Origin: SAR202 cluster bacterium AC-647-N09_OGT_505m
GTDB lineage: Bacteria > Chloroflexota > Dehalococcoidia > UBA2985
Length of the DNA: 45,029 nt
Reading direction: 5' to 3'
Assembly (NCBI GenBank): GCA_009391225.1
Contig: VEXC01000009.1
Coordinates: forward strand, 1-45,029
Shown: one piece after another, positions 28,337-36,024 of the stretch
Layout of the letters: every line of letters begins with the position of its first letter
Numbering within the stretch: the first letter of the stretch is position 1
Made by a program: the position numbers and the translations under genes
The notes under the pieces: model-generated
The model's input: only the letters and a program-made list of their open reading frames with translations
What the model was told of the DNA's origin: nothing
Databases searched by the model: none

Positions 28337-29161
28337 GTGGCAGAACATTACTTTGCGACTGTAGACGGAATTCGGACCCACTACGTAGCAGCAGGAGAGG
28401 GTCCTCCTCTCCTGCTGCTACACGGCCTGAGCGCAAGCCTGATTGCCTGGGCCCCTAACATAGAGCCTCTCTCTCAAAAGTTCACTGTATACGCTCTGGA
28501 TATGCCAGGCCGTGGTGATTCAGATAAGCCTAATATAGACTATCGGGTACCTGCTGCAGCTGGCTTTATCAAAAAATTCATGGATGTCCTGGGCATTGAA
28601 AGGGCGTCCCTCGCGGGCTGCTCCATGGGAGGTATGATAGCGCTAAGGACGGCCCTGGACTATCCTGACCGGGTGGAAAATCTGGTTCTGGTGGATGCAG
28701 CGGGCCTGGGGCGGGAGCTCACGTGGTACGTGCGCTTTGCGAGCCTGCCTCTGGTGGGAGAAATCCTGCAAACCCCCTCGCTTAGGGGAACCAGTGCATC
28801 GCTCAAGTACATCTTCTATAACCATAGTCTGATTCAGGAGGGCTTTCTGCACGAAATATACCGTAGAAGGAAGCTTCCAGGAGCCAAACAAGCTGAATTG
28901 AAGATGATTCGAGGCGCAGTCGGATTGCACGGCGTGCACAAGCAATGGATAATGACTGAGGACTTAAGACACCTCGACATACCAATCCTAATAGTGTGGG
29001 GGGCTCAGGACAGAATCATTCCTGTTAATCACGCGCACAACGCCGCCAGGGAAGCACCCGGAGTGAAGCTCCACGTCTTCGACCAGTGTGGCCACTGGCC
29101 CCAGATGGAGAAGAGCAGAGAGTTCAACCAACTGGTCTCGGATTTCCTGAGTGAGCAGTAG
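28337..29161 (+). CDS. Alpha/beta hydrolase
   Basis: This 274-residue cytoplasmic protein has a full alpha/beta-hydrolase fold. The oxyanion HG motif is LLLLHG (25-30), the nucleophile elbow GCSMGG places Ser96, and the acid and base are probably Asp225 (GAQDRI) and His253 (CGHWPQ). A lid of about 50 residues sits between strands 6 and 7. Family members are esterases, C-C hydrolases or dehalogenases; nothing here settles which. The start is GTG at 28337, 17 bases after clpC, so it is probably the fourth gene of the stress operon. Its first codons include a 16-bp inverted repeat. Confidence 0.9.
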   Translation: MAEHYFATVDGIRTHYVAAGEGPPLLLLHGLSASLIAWAPNIEPLSQKFTVYALDMPGRGDSDKPNIDYRVPAAAGFIKKFMDVLGIERASLAGCSMGGMIALRTALDYPDRVENLVLVDAAGLGRELTWYVRFASLPLVGEILQTPSLRGTSASLKYIFYNHSLIQEGFLHEIYRRRKLPGAKQAELKMIRGAVGLHGVHKQWIMTEDLRHLDIPILIVWGAQDRIIPVNHAHNAAREAPGVKLHVFDQCGHWPQMEKSREFNQLVSDFLSEQ

Positions 29162-29199
29162 ATGTTCCCCTACGCTGACAATAGACCGACTCCTGTCAA

Positions 29200-29793
29200 A
29201 TGATGAATAACAAAGAAACGCCAACCCAGAGGCTGTGGAACAATCAGAGGCTGCTGAGAGCATTAGCCATTGTTCTTGTGCTAATGCTAATCATCGCCAT
29301 AGTTCTTCTCAGTGACCACCTTCCCAACTACAAATCGGTTGGATACCTGGGGGTCTTCGTGCTCAGTTTCGTGGGCAGCGCCTCCGTCCTGGTTCCCGTA
29401 CCCGGGATTGCGGCCGTATGCGCCGGCGCCGACCCTGATTTGGTCGGGCTGTTTCCACTATTGGTTGCCCTTCTGGCATCTGTGGCGGAATCCCTCGGAG
29501 AGCTATCGGGCTACATCATAGGTTTCAGTGGCCGGGGTATCACTGAGAACAACCGCTTTTATCCCCGCATAGAACGTTGGATGCAACGTCGTGGGTGGAT
29601 AGCTCTCCTTCTGGCATCTTCTGTCCCCAACCCCCTGTTCGACCTTGTAGGGATAGCCGCGGGCACACTGAGATATCCGGTATGGCGATTCCTCGCGGCG
29701 GTGTGGGTTGGCAAATTGATAAAGTCCACAACCATTGCCTACGCCTGTTTCTTCGGATTCGAGGGAGCTTTAAGATTCTTCGGCCTAGACTGA
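29200..29793 (+). CDS. DedA/VTT-domain membrane protein
   Basis: This 197-residue inner-membrane protein has an N-terminal helix (about 20-42) and the VTT/SNARE-associated domain typical of DedA and YdjX-like proteins. Typical features are the re-entrant segment VGSASVLVPVPGIAA, the ESLGELSGYIIGFSGRG stretch, and RRGWIALLLASSVPNPLFDLVGIAAG. Some family members move undecaprenyl phosphate or other phospholipids across the membrane; others have no known role. It lies 38 bases after the hydrolase on the same strand and may be the last gene of the stress operon. The ATG at 29200 is immediately followed by a second ATG. Confidence 0.86.
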   Translation: MMNNKETPTQRLWNNQRLLRALAIVLVLMLIIAIVLLSDHLPNYKSVGYLGVFVLSFVGSASVLVPVPGIAAVCAGADPDLVGLFPLLVALLASVAESLGELSGYIIGFSGRGITENNRFYPRIERWMQRRGWIALLLASSVPNPLFDLVGIAAGTLRYPVWRFLAAVWVGKLIKSTTIAYACFFGFEGALRFFGLD

Positions 29794-29842
29794 AGCGTAG
29801 CATCAAGGATGTATCGAGGGGTGCATAGGCAAGATCATAGTA

Positions 29843-29973
29843 ATCCGCGCTTCACACTCTCCGGCAGCCCGTTGCGAGCCGCTGGAATGGGCAACCTAAG
29901 AGTGAACCGGAGAATCTGTGCGTACGCTAAAGACTGTTACCGCACGCACATCCTAGGCTAGAGAAGCGCGGAT
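29843..29973. ncRNA. Candidate structured RNA or small inverted-repeat element
   Basis: A 131-base element is closed by a perfect 11-bp inverted repeat, ATCCGCGCTTC (29843-29853) and GAAGCGCGGAT (29963-29973). Inside are two further perfect stems: CACTCT/AGAGTG (29855-29860 with 29899-29904) and TGTGCGT/ACGCACA (29917-29923 with 29944-29950). TCTCCGG (29858-29864) can instead pair with CCGGAGA (29907-29913), which would compete with the first internal stem. It fits a three-way junction RNA or a miniature transposable element. It does not match tmRNA, RNase P, SRP or the riboswitch cores I checked by eye. Strand is undetermined. Confidence 0.4.
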
Positions 29974-30416
29974 GACCACGGTGAAACAGTGGATGGCCGC
30001 AAGCGGGGTAGACGACGCTGTCACTGCAGCTACAGCCCCTGTGGAATTCTCCCTGACAACTCGTATATGGCTCTCACGGCCATATCTTCGTCATCTCAAC
30101 GGACGTTCACTTGACGAAGGGTGGCAATGTCCGTGCTGGACATGCCCTGGTACTCGAAGTTGTTGCTACTCGTACCAATCCCATTCAGGAAGGCCATCAC
30201 AGCTAGAGCCTTGTCAACAATAGGAATCTTCATATCGGCACTCCTACAGCTTCACTATATAGTTCCAGCCAAACCTTAGCGACACAGACATTTTCCGGCC
30301 CTTAAAACCCCTCAGTTGTCGCCGTCACACCACCTTTAATTGGGCAAACTAAAGCCTGTACTGAACTTGTCGGAGCGATTGGTGAGCCATCTCAATTCTC
30401 AGTTTTGAAATACTCT
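29974..30416. other. Intergenic region downstream of purA
   Basis: Apart from the small ORF at 30096-30233, this region between the inverted-repeat element and the purA stop holds nothing I recognise. No strong purA terminator hairpin is visible. Confidence 0.4.
30096..30233 (-). pseudogene. 45-codon ORF, possible truncated ribbon-helix-helix protein
   Basis: The minus strand has an ATG at 30233 with AGGAG at good spacing, opening a 45-codon frame: MKIPIVDKALAVMAFLNG ... TLRQVNVR and then a TGA. The same frame continues past the stop as DDEDMAVRAIYELSG. Read together, QVNVR-DDEDMAVRAIYELSG resembles the strand and first helix of ribbon-helix-helix regulators (VNVRLDDEDLxxLRxI). So this may be a small DNA-binding protein gene cut by a stop codon, or a real 45-residue peptide. 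The family suggestion is tentative. Confidence 0.35.
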
Positions 30417-31706
30417 TTAGAACATTGACCTGAGGACTATGGACTCATCGCGACCTGGGCCAGTGGAGATCATGTCAATTGGGCAGCCCATAAGCTCTTC
30501 GAGCCGTTTCACGTAATTTACTGACTCCTGTGGAAGATCGGCGAAGTTGCGGGAACTGGCCGTAGGCTCTTCCCATCCAGGGAAGTCTTCGTACACCGGT
30601 TCACACTCCTCCAATATCTGAGCATTGGTAGGAAAGCCATCAATTACCTCTCCATTCAGGCGATAGGCCACACAAACTCTGATGGGTGAAATGCCGTCCA
30701 GTACATCCAATCTGGTGAGGATGCCAGATGTCACACCGTTTAGGGTAGCGGAGTACCTGGCAGCCACCGCATCAAACCAGCCGCAACGGCGAGGTCGTCC
30801 AGTAGTGGTACCGTACTCCCATGCCCGCTCTCGAATGGCATCCCCTATTTCATCATGCAGCTCTGTAGGCAGTGGGCCAGAGCCAACCCGAGTGGTATAA
30901 GCCTTGTACACCCCGGCTATTTCCTGGATATGTCTAGGGCTGATGCCCAAGCCAGTGCACGCCCCACCAACTGTGGAAGAGGAGGAAGTAACATAGGGAT
31001 AGGTGCCATGATCCAAATCCAGCATTGCACCCTGAGCGCCCTCTAGAATAACGCTCTGGTCAGCAGCTAAGGCTTCATATATTATCGGCTCCACTGGCCT
31101 GATGAAAGCCTTGAGTTCACTTCCCCACGCTCGACACTTCTCATAGGTTTCCTCGAGGGATAGGGGTGTTCCTCCATAGAGCTTTGTGATTAGGTTGTTC
31201 TTCTGCTCCAGTACGAACCTAAGCCTGGATAGAAGGGCCTTCTCATCCAGAAGGTCCACCATACGAATACCGATTCGGGAGGCCTTGTCCATGTACACAG
31301 GACCAATCCCTCGTCCAGTGGTGCCAATCGCTCCTCCACCATCTGCCCGAACTCTCTCTTCCAGGTAATCCAGTGTTATGTGATATGGCATAATCACATG
31401 GGTTTTATCGCTGACAATCAGGCGGCTCAAGTCCACAGACCGTGCACGTAGACCAGATACCTCCTCAAGGAAGGCGTCCGGGTCTACAACCACGCCATTG
31501 CCAATAATGCAGGTGACCTGTGGCCTCAGGATGCCCACTGGAATCAGGTGGAACTTGAATTCTCCGGCACTGGTTATGACTGTATGGCCGGCGTTGTTGC
31601 CACCGTTGAAACGGGCCACCACGTTAGCCTTCTCTGAGAGAAAGTCCACAACTTTCCCTTTTCCCTCATCTCCCCATTGGCCTCCGATAATAGCGTAAGC
31701 AGGCAT
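30417..31706 (-). CDS. purA: Adenylosuccinate synthetase
   Basis: PurA joins IMP and aspartate using GTP to form adenylosuccinate, the first step from IMP to AMP. The 429-residue protein has the full family length. It shows GGQWGDEGKGK (residues 8-18, GTP and metal site), NGGNNAGHTV (the catalytic His), TGRGIGPVYMDK, EGAQGAMLDLDHGTYPYVTSS and TTGRPRRCGWFD. The ATG at 31706 lies about 36 bases after an extended -10 promoter. It is a single-gene unit in this window. No purB is nearby. Confidence 0.97.
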   Translation of the reverse strand: MPAYAIIGGQWGDEGKGKVVDFLSEKANVVARFNGGNNAGHTVITSAGEFKFHLIPVGILRPQVTCIIGNGVVVDPDAFLEEVSGLRARSVDLSRLIVSDKTHVIMPYHITLDYLEERVRADGGGAIGTTGRGIGPVYMDKASRIGIRMVDLLDEKALLSRLRFVLEQKNNLITKLYGGTPLSLEETYEKCRAWGSELKAFIRPVEPIIYEALAADQSVILEGAQGAMLDLDHGTYPYVTSSSSTVGGACTGLGISPRHIQEIAGVYKAYTTRVGSGPLPTELHDEIGDAIRERAWEYGTTTGRPRRCGWFDAVAARYSATLNGVTSGILTRLDVLDGISPIRVCVAYRLNGEVIDGFPTNAQILEECEPVYEDFPGWEEPTASSRNFADLPQESVNYVKRLEELMGCPIDMISTGPGRDESIVLRSMF

Positions 31707-31748
31707 GGCTACCTTCTAAGAGTATTAGTCAGTTGTCAAACGGTGGAG

Positions 31749-31757
31749 AGTATACCA
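31749..31757 (-). promoter_or_regulatory. Extended -10 promoter for purA
   Basis: On the minus strand TGGTATACT gives a 5-of-6 -10 box (TATACT) with the TG of an extended -10. Transcription would begin near 31742, leaving a leader of about 36 bases. Confidence 0.42.
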
Positions 31758-31799
31758 GACAGTGATGTATTTGGAAAGAGATTACGTCAGTGGTTGAAA

Positions 31800-31976
31800 C
31801 TATGGGTTGTTGTCTTCCAAAAGCACCCTGGACAAGGCTCCTGTAACCACGTCCTGTATGAACCTAATCTCCGCCGATGTGAAGGGCAACAGCCGCTCTG
31901 AGCCGTTTTGGGCCTTCGCTTCTCCCAAGGCCTCAGAGACCGCCTGCTGTATCTGTTCCGCCGTAGGTTTAGTCAC
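31800..31976 (-). CDS. Short protein of unknown function (58 residues)
   Basis: A 58-codon gene runs from a GTG at 31976 to a TAG at 31800-31802. AGGAGG (31984-31989) precedes the GTG at normal spacing. The product begins MTKPTAEQIQQAVSEAL, then GEAKAQNGSERLLPFTSAE, and ends with an amphipathic helix, IRFIQDVVTGALSRVLL, and an acidic tail. It looks like a small, mostly helical soluble protein. I do not recognise a family. The regular helical pattern and strong ribosome site argue for a real gene. It lies between the carbonic anhydrase and purA genes, all on the minus strand. Confidence 0.62.
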   Translation of the reverse strand: MTKPTAEQIQQAVSEALGEAKAQNGSERLLPFTSAEIRFIQDVVTGALSRVLLEDNNP

Positions 31977-32171
31977 ACTAGCACCTCCTCAGGAATATCG
32001 CCCGACGTATGCCAAGCATATTGTGTCTCCAGGGCGGAACGCCCCAGTCTTCATACTACAGTTATCTAGAAATTGTTTCAAATGCCCCTATTAACCTCTA
32101 CAGAGTCGGTGACGCCTTGGCCCCATGTGGGGGGCCCGGCTATTTCATCCCGATGGACTCGTGGATAGCCC

Positions 32172-32711
32172 CTAGCTAACCAAGACCTCTTCCAGCGAAA
32201 TCTCCTTCAGACCCTCCAGGTACTCCTTGGGTCTGGCCAGATACCCTGAACTGTGGGTCCAGTCGAAGTCACGCTCCCTGCCTGGTGGAACGTCGCCAAC
32301 GATGGCAGCGGGCACTCCCATCAACATTTTCCTTGGGGGAATCTTCGCACCGGGTGCTACAACCGCGCCCGCGGCAATAGTGCACCAGTCCCCTACCTCA
32401 ACGCCATCTAGCACCACGGCGTTGATGGCCACCAGTACGTGCTCTCCCAGGGTAACACCGTGCAGGGTGCAGGAATGTCCCAGATGGGAATACCTACCCA
32501 GAATGGTATTCCGTCCGTGTATCACGCAGTTATCCTGAATGTTTGAGAAGTCTCCCATGCTAATGGACCCTTCGTCGGCACGCATGGTGGTGTTTGGTCC
32601 AATCCAGCACCCCTCACCGATGGTCACGTTGCCGATGAGGACAGCGGTGGGATGCACATAGGATGTAGAGCCTATGCGCGGGCGCTTTCCCTGATACTCA
32701 TATATAGGCAT
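32172..32711 (-). CDS. Gamma-carbonic anhydrase-like hexapeptide-repeat protein
   Basis: This 179-residue protein is a left-handed beta-helix trimer of the gamma-carbonic anhydrase/PaaY/YrdA group. Hexapeptide repeats run from AVLIGNVTIGEGCWIGP through VGDWCTIAAGAVVAPGAKI. The three zinc-ligand histidines are His65 (NCVIHG), His79 and His84 (GHSCTLHG). Members include carbonic anhydrases and CoA thioesterases acting on phenylacetate-pathway products; catalysis of either is not proven here. GVPAAIVGDVPP before the C-terminal helices is typical. It lies downstream of the zinc-family dehydrogenase on the same strand, 174 bases apart, and is probably cytoplasmic. Confidence 0.9.
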   Translation of the reverse strand: MPIYEYQGKRPRIGSTSYVHPTAVLIGNVTIGEGCWIGPNTTMRADEGSISMGDFSNIQDNCVIHGRNTILGRYSHLGHSCTLHGVTLGEHVLVAINAVVLDGVEVGDWCTIAAGAVVAPGAKIPPRKMLMGVPAAIVGDVPPGRERDFDWTHSSGYLARPKEYLEGLKEISLEEVLVS

Positions 32712-32885
32712 TACTCTCCCCCTTGTAGATTGGCATTCTAGGCGTCACAATGGCCACCCTGACTGACCGGCCATCCGGAGTATAGGGCCGTGGACCAGGA
32801 CAGTCAACCTTGTTGTCCACAGGGGGATGAGCAGGAGACAGGAGATGTGATTCGCCCCCCCACGCCGCAGTGACGCCTGTCACTC

Positions 32886-33932
32886 CTACACGGACTCAGG
32901 GATGTACACGACCTTCCCTATGACCGCATCTGACTCCATCATCTCCTGAGCCCTAGCAACGTCCTTCAGGGAAAAGACCTGAGACACCACCGGTTTTATC
33001 TCCCCACTCTCCACAAATGGAAGGGCCTCCATTAGCTCGGCCTTTGAGCCCAGGTGGGACCCCATGAATGTCAGTTGCTTGTTCCACAGGAGACGCAGAT
33101 CAGTGCCGGCTTCAAAGCCAGTTGTAGCGCCGCAGACCACCAGGGTACCCCCCCATCGAATGCTGCGGACACTGGCTGGCCAGGTGGCCTGGCCAACGTG
33201 CTCGAACACCACATCCACTCCTCTCCTGTCGGTGATTTTTCGCACTTCCTGATATACGTCCTGCTCCCTGCGGTCTATGGTGAATTCGGCACCCAAATCA
33301 GTTGCCTTGGCCAACTTCTCATCGCTGGCGGCCACGGCTATGGGCCGAGCGTTGAACATCCGGCACACCTGCACTGCCATGGAACCCAGCCCTCCTCCAG
33401 CACCCCATATGAGAACGAAGTCTCCAGCCTTGATGCGAGCCCGGGTGACCAGCATGCGCCAGACAGTCTCAAGTATCAGTGGAAGGGACGCCGCCTCTTC
33501 CCAAGACAGGTTCTTGGGTTTGGGGAGGACGTTCACCCCCGGAAGTTTGACGTATTCAGCGTGACCACCATCCAGTGGACCCGTCTGAAATCCCCATATT
33601 TTGAACTGCCGGCAGAAGAACTCCTCCCCTCTGGTGCAGGCGTAGCAGACCCGGCAACTAATACCGGGGTGAACAATTACCTCGTCTCCCTGGGAGATGC
33701 CCCTGACCTCCTGCCCAATCTCCACCACCTCTCCGGAGACATCGCTGCCCGAGATGTGGGGCATTATGATCTCCACCCCAGGCAGGCCCTGCCTGGCCCA
33801 AACGTCATTATAATTGGCAGATGCAGCCCTAACCTTGATCACAACTTCATTGGGGGAAACCTGAGGCTCGGGCACATCCTGGTATTTCAACTTGTCAACT
33901 CCACCATGCTCTTCAAAGACCACTGCTTTCAT
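32886..33932 (-). CDS. Zinc-binding MDR dehydrogenase/quinone oxidoreductase without catalytic zinc ligands
   Basis: This 348-residue protein belongs to the medium-chain dehydrogenase/reductase superfamily, with a GroES-like domain and a Rossmann domain (VLIWGAGGGLGSMAVQVC). It keeps the structural-zinc cysteines Cys93, Cys96, Cys99 and Cys107 (SCRVCYACT...FFC). The catalytic zinc positions differ: the CHTD motif is NYND (residues 40-43) and the GHE motif is GSD (62-64). It is therefore more like an NAD(P)H-dependent quinone or enoyl reductase than an alcohol dehydrogenase. I chose the ATG at 33932 (MKAVVFEEHGG) because GAGGAG lies about 10 bases upstream; a GTG at 33944 would overlap that site. 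Confidence 0.88.
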   Translation of the reverse strand: MKAVVFEEHGGVDKLKYQDVPEPQVSPNEVVIKVRAASANYNDVWARQGLPGVEIIMPHISGSDVSGEVVEIGQEVRGISQGDEVIVHPGISCRVCYACTRGEEFFCRQFKIWGFQTGPLDGGHAEYVKLPGVNVLPKPKNLSWEEAASLPLILETVWRMLVTRARIKAGDFVLIWGAGGGLGSMAVQVCRMFNARPIAVAASDEKLAKATDLGAEFTIDRREQDVYQEVRKITDRRGVDVVFEHVGQATWPASVRSIRWGGTLVVCGATTGFEAGTDLRLLWNKQLTFMGSHLGSKAELMEALPFVESGEIKPVVSQVFSLKDVARAQEMMESDAVIGKVVYIPESV

Positions 33933-33974
33933 GATTCTGCACACTCCTCAAAATGAAGTTGGCTCAATGTTGTC

Positions 33975-34748
33975 TCAGGACTCCAAACCCTCTTCCAACC
34001 GCTGAATCTCTTGTTCCACCTCTTGCAATCGGCGATAGTCCTCTTCGTGGAGCTTGTAGCACCGTTCCAAGTAGAGCTGCGCCAGCATGTCCGCCGACAC
34101 TGCCGTCATCTCCGTCGCCTGTACCAGGTTGGGTATCCGGTAGTGTTCCGGAAGAAACCTCGCCAAGGTTGATATCTCGTCTTCTGTCTCTTTGATCAAG
34201 CGTGAGTCTGAGCCATCGGTGGCAAAGCGCAGCTTTCCGACCAGCTTAGAGAGTTCGCTCAGCTTATCCAGTTCCCCCATCAGTTCATAGATGAATTCGT
34301 TCACAGTTGATAATTCAGGCAGGACATGCGTCTCCAAGGCTTGCTCCCATAAGCGCGTATACTCCTGCTGAAGCTCATTTACCACTTGGAGCAACTCCAT
34401 AGGATCGTTGGGGTCCCCGGTGCCACCGTCAATGAGATCGTCATCCCTTGTCTCCGCAAGATTCTGGAGATGGGCCAAGCTTTCTACTTTCTCAGGCAAG
34501 GGTGGAAAGGCAAAGCCAGAGAGTTCTTGAGATGTCACGCCCTGCATCTGAGCAGCGAACATAGGTGGAATGTACTTGGACACGTCCACCTTGACGGGTA
34601 GCGTAATTATGTAGGTGGCTAGCACCACATCTGGGTCATACTTCTGACGAAAATACACCAGTGCATGCCCTCTAGGAGCTTCTGTCGTCCCTCGCTCGAA
34701 ATACAAATCCAATCTATAGCCCTCTTCGCTCTTAATCTTGGCTCTCAT
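33975..34748 (-). CDS. Conserved-looking protein of unknown function
   Basis: I do not recognise this 257-residue protein. The N-terminal third looks like a mixed fold: YRLDLYFERG, then HALVYFRQKYDPDVVLATYIITLPVKVDVSKYIPP. The rest is mostly helical and acidic, ending in a coiled-coil tail, LQEVEQEIQRLEEGLES. There is no signal peptide or membrane helix. I use the ATG at 34748 (MRAKIKSEEG), since the preceding 17 residues look unstructured; neither start has a strong ribosome site. It lies 42 bases upstream of the dehydrogenase gene on the same strand, so they may be co-transcribed. Confidence 0.72.
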   Translation of the reverse strand: MRAKIKSEEGYRLDLYFERGTTEAPRGHALVYFRQKYDPDVVLATYIITLPVKVDVSKYIPPMFAAQMQGVTSQELSGFAFPPLPEKVESLAHLQNLAETRDDDLIDGGTGDPNDPMELLQVVNELQQEYTRLWEQALETHVLPELSTVNEFIYELMGELDKLSELSKLVGKLRFATDGSDSRLIKETEDEISTLARFLPEHYRIPNLVQATEMTAVSADMLAQLYLERCYKLHEEDYRRLQEVEQEIQRLEEGLES

Positions 34749-35030
34749 TATACTACGAAAGCAAGGAAAGGCCTCGCACTCCATCCCAGAAGACAACATC
34801 AGGAATCACACACAGAGAGGACGTAAGATTCCGGTGTAGCAATTAACAAAACCCAGAGACAGTTTACTGCTTGGTCAAACCTTAGGAACATCAGCCCAAG
34901 AGCCCCAATCCCAAAAGGAACGGGTTCTAGAGCGGACAGGTCTCTTACCAAGTCCATCACCTATTTGGCAGTACGGGAGAAGCTCTAGGTGCCAATCTCT
35001 GTACGTTAGGGTAATATTTGTCTGACGCAA
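34749..35030. other. Intergenic region before the unknown gene at 33975-34748
   Basis: About 280 bases between this gene and the terminator of the second ABC cassette. It should hold the promoter for the 34748-32172 genes, but no clear -35/-10 pair stands out. Confidence 0.4.
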
Positions 35031-35070
35031 AAAGAGGAAAGCGGGGGCTCACCACACCGCTTTCCTCTTT
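35031..35070 (-). terminator. Rho-independent terminator of peptide ABC cassette 2
   Basis: Perfect 14-bp arms (AAAGAGGAAAGCGG and CCGCTTTCCTCTTT) flank a 12-base loop, and on the minus strand the hairpin is followed by further T residues before GCGTCAG. It sits 31 bases after the last permease stop. Confidence 0.85.
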
Positions 35071-35100
35071 GAATTCCTATCCCTCAGTCCTGCTGATGGT

Positions 35101-36000
35101 TTAGGTACCTCTCAGTCGAGGATCCAAAACATCCCTCAAGGCATCGCCAAAGAGATTAAAGCCATACACTGTCAGGGAAATAGCAATCCCAGGCCAGATC
35201 GCTAACCAAGGTGCCAACGCGTAATAGTCCCTAGCCGGCCCAGAGAGCATACCGCCCCAGGCAGGCTGTGGAGGTGGGATACCTAGGCCCAAGAAGCTCA
35301 AAGAGGCCTCCGCTATGATGGCAGTGCCCAGCCCGGCGGAAGCAATTATCAGCCATGGAGCAACACACTGCGGAAGGATATGTTGGAGCATTATGCGTAC
35401 ATCCCCGGCACCAATAGACTGCGCGGCCAGTGCATACTCCGATTCCTTGACCGCCAGCGCCTGGGACCGCACTATTCGATTGGCTCTGGGTATCTGCACT
35501 ATCCCTATGGCCAGTATCACGTTGAACAAGGACTGACCCAGGGCGGCCATAATAGCCAGCGCAAGAATCAGCGTGGGTATCGCCATGAGCGCGTCCATCA
35601 AACGCTGGATGATGGCGTCTACCTTTCCACCGTAGAAGGCACTCAGCACTCCAAGGAGGCCTCCAGTAGTGGAGCCAAATCCCACGGCCCCAAATCCTAC
35701 GATAAGCGATACCTGGGCACCCAGTACGATTCGGGTCCAGAGATCCCTCCCCAACTCGTCGGTGCCCAGCCAGTGCACAAGCGAGGGTGCTTCCAATTTG
35801 GCTCTCAGGTTCATTGCCACTGGGTCAAAAAAGGTAATCAGAGGTTCCAGAGCCGCGAGCAGGGCCATGATGACGATGATGAAAGCACCTGCGGCGCCCA
35901 AAGGTTTTCGGACTGTGAAGGACCGTAACCCTCTTACCATTCGCACGAAGAATGGTGCTCGCTCCCGCGCTGCTACTCGTGATGCTACGTCAGTAGCCAT
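35101..36000 (-). CDS. Peptide/nickel-type ABC transporter permease (DppC-like), cassette 2
   Basis: This 299-residue inner-membrane permease has the DppC/OppC layout: polar leader, first helix at about 30-55, the signature LGTDELGRDLWTRIV, and the docking loop AQSIGAGDVRIMLQHILPQ. It ends LDPRLRGT, the common family C-terminus. I choose the second in-frame ATG (36000, MATDVASRV) because GGAGG lies six bases before it and directly abuts the first ATG. It follows its DppB-like partner by about 25 bases and is the last gene before the terminator. Confidence 0.94.
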   Translation of the reverse strand: MATDVASRVAARERAPFFVRMVRGLRSFTVRKPLGAAGAFIIVIMALLAALEPLITFFDPVAMNLRAKLEAPSLVHWLGTDELGRDLWTRIVLGAQVSLIVGFGAVGFGSTTGGLLGVLSAFYGGKVDAIIQRLMDALMAIPTLILALAIMAALGQSLFNVILAIGIVQIPRANRIVRSQALAVKESEYALAAQSIGAGDVRIMLQHILPQCVAPWLIIASAGLGTAIIAEASLSFLGLGIPPPQPAWGGMLSGPARDYYALAPWLAIWPGIAISLTVYGFNLFGDALRDVLDPRLRGT

Positions 36001-36024
36001 ATTCATCCTCCGTAAAAGACATGC

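Noticed and set aside
32698..32883. 61-codon open frame between the carbonic anhydrase and dehydrogenase genes
   Set aside because: It starts with a GTG three bases after the upstream stop but lacks a normal ribosome site, has no recognisable family and overlaps the start of the carbonic anhydrase gene.
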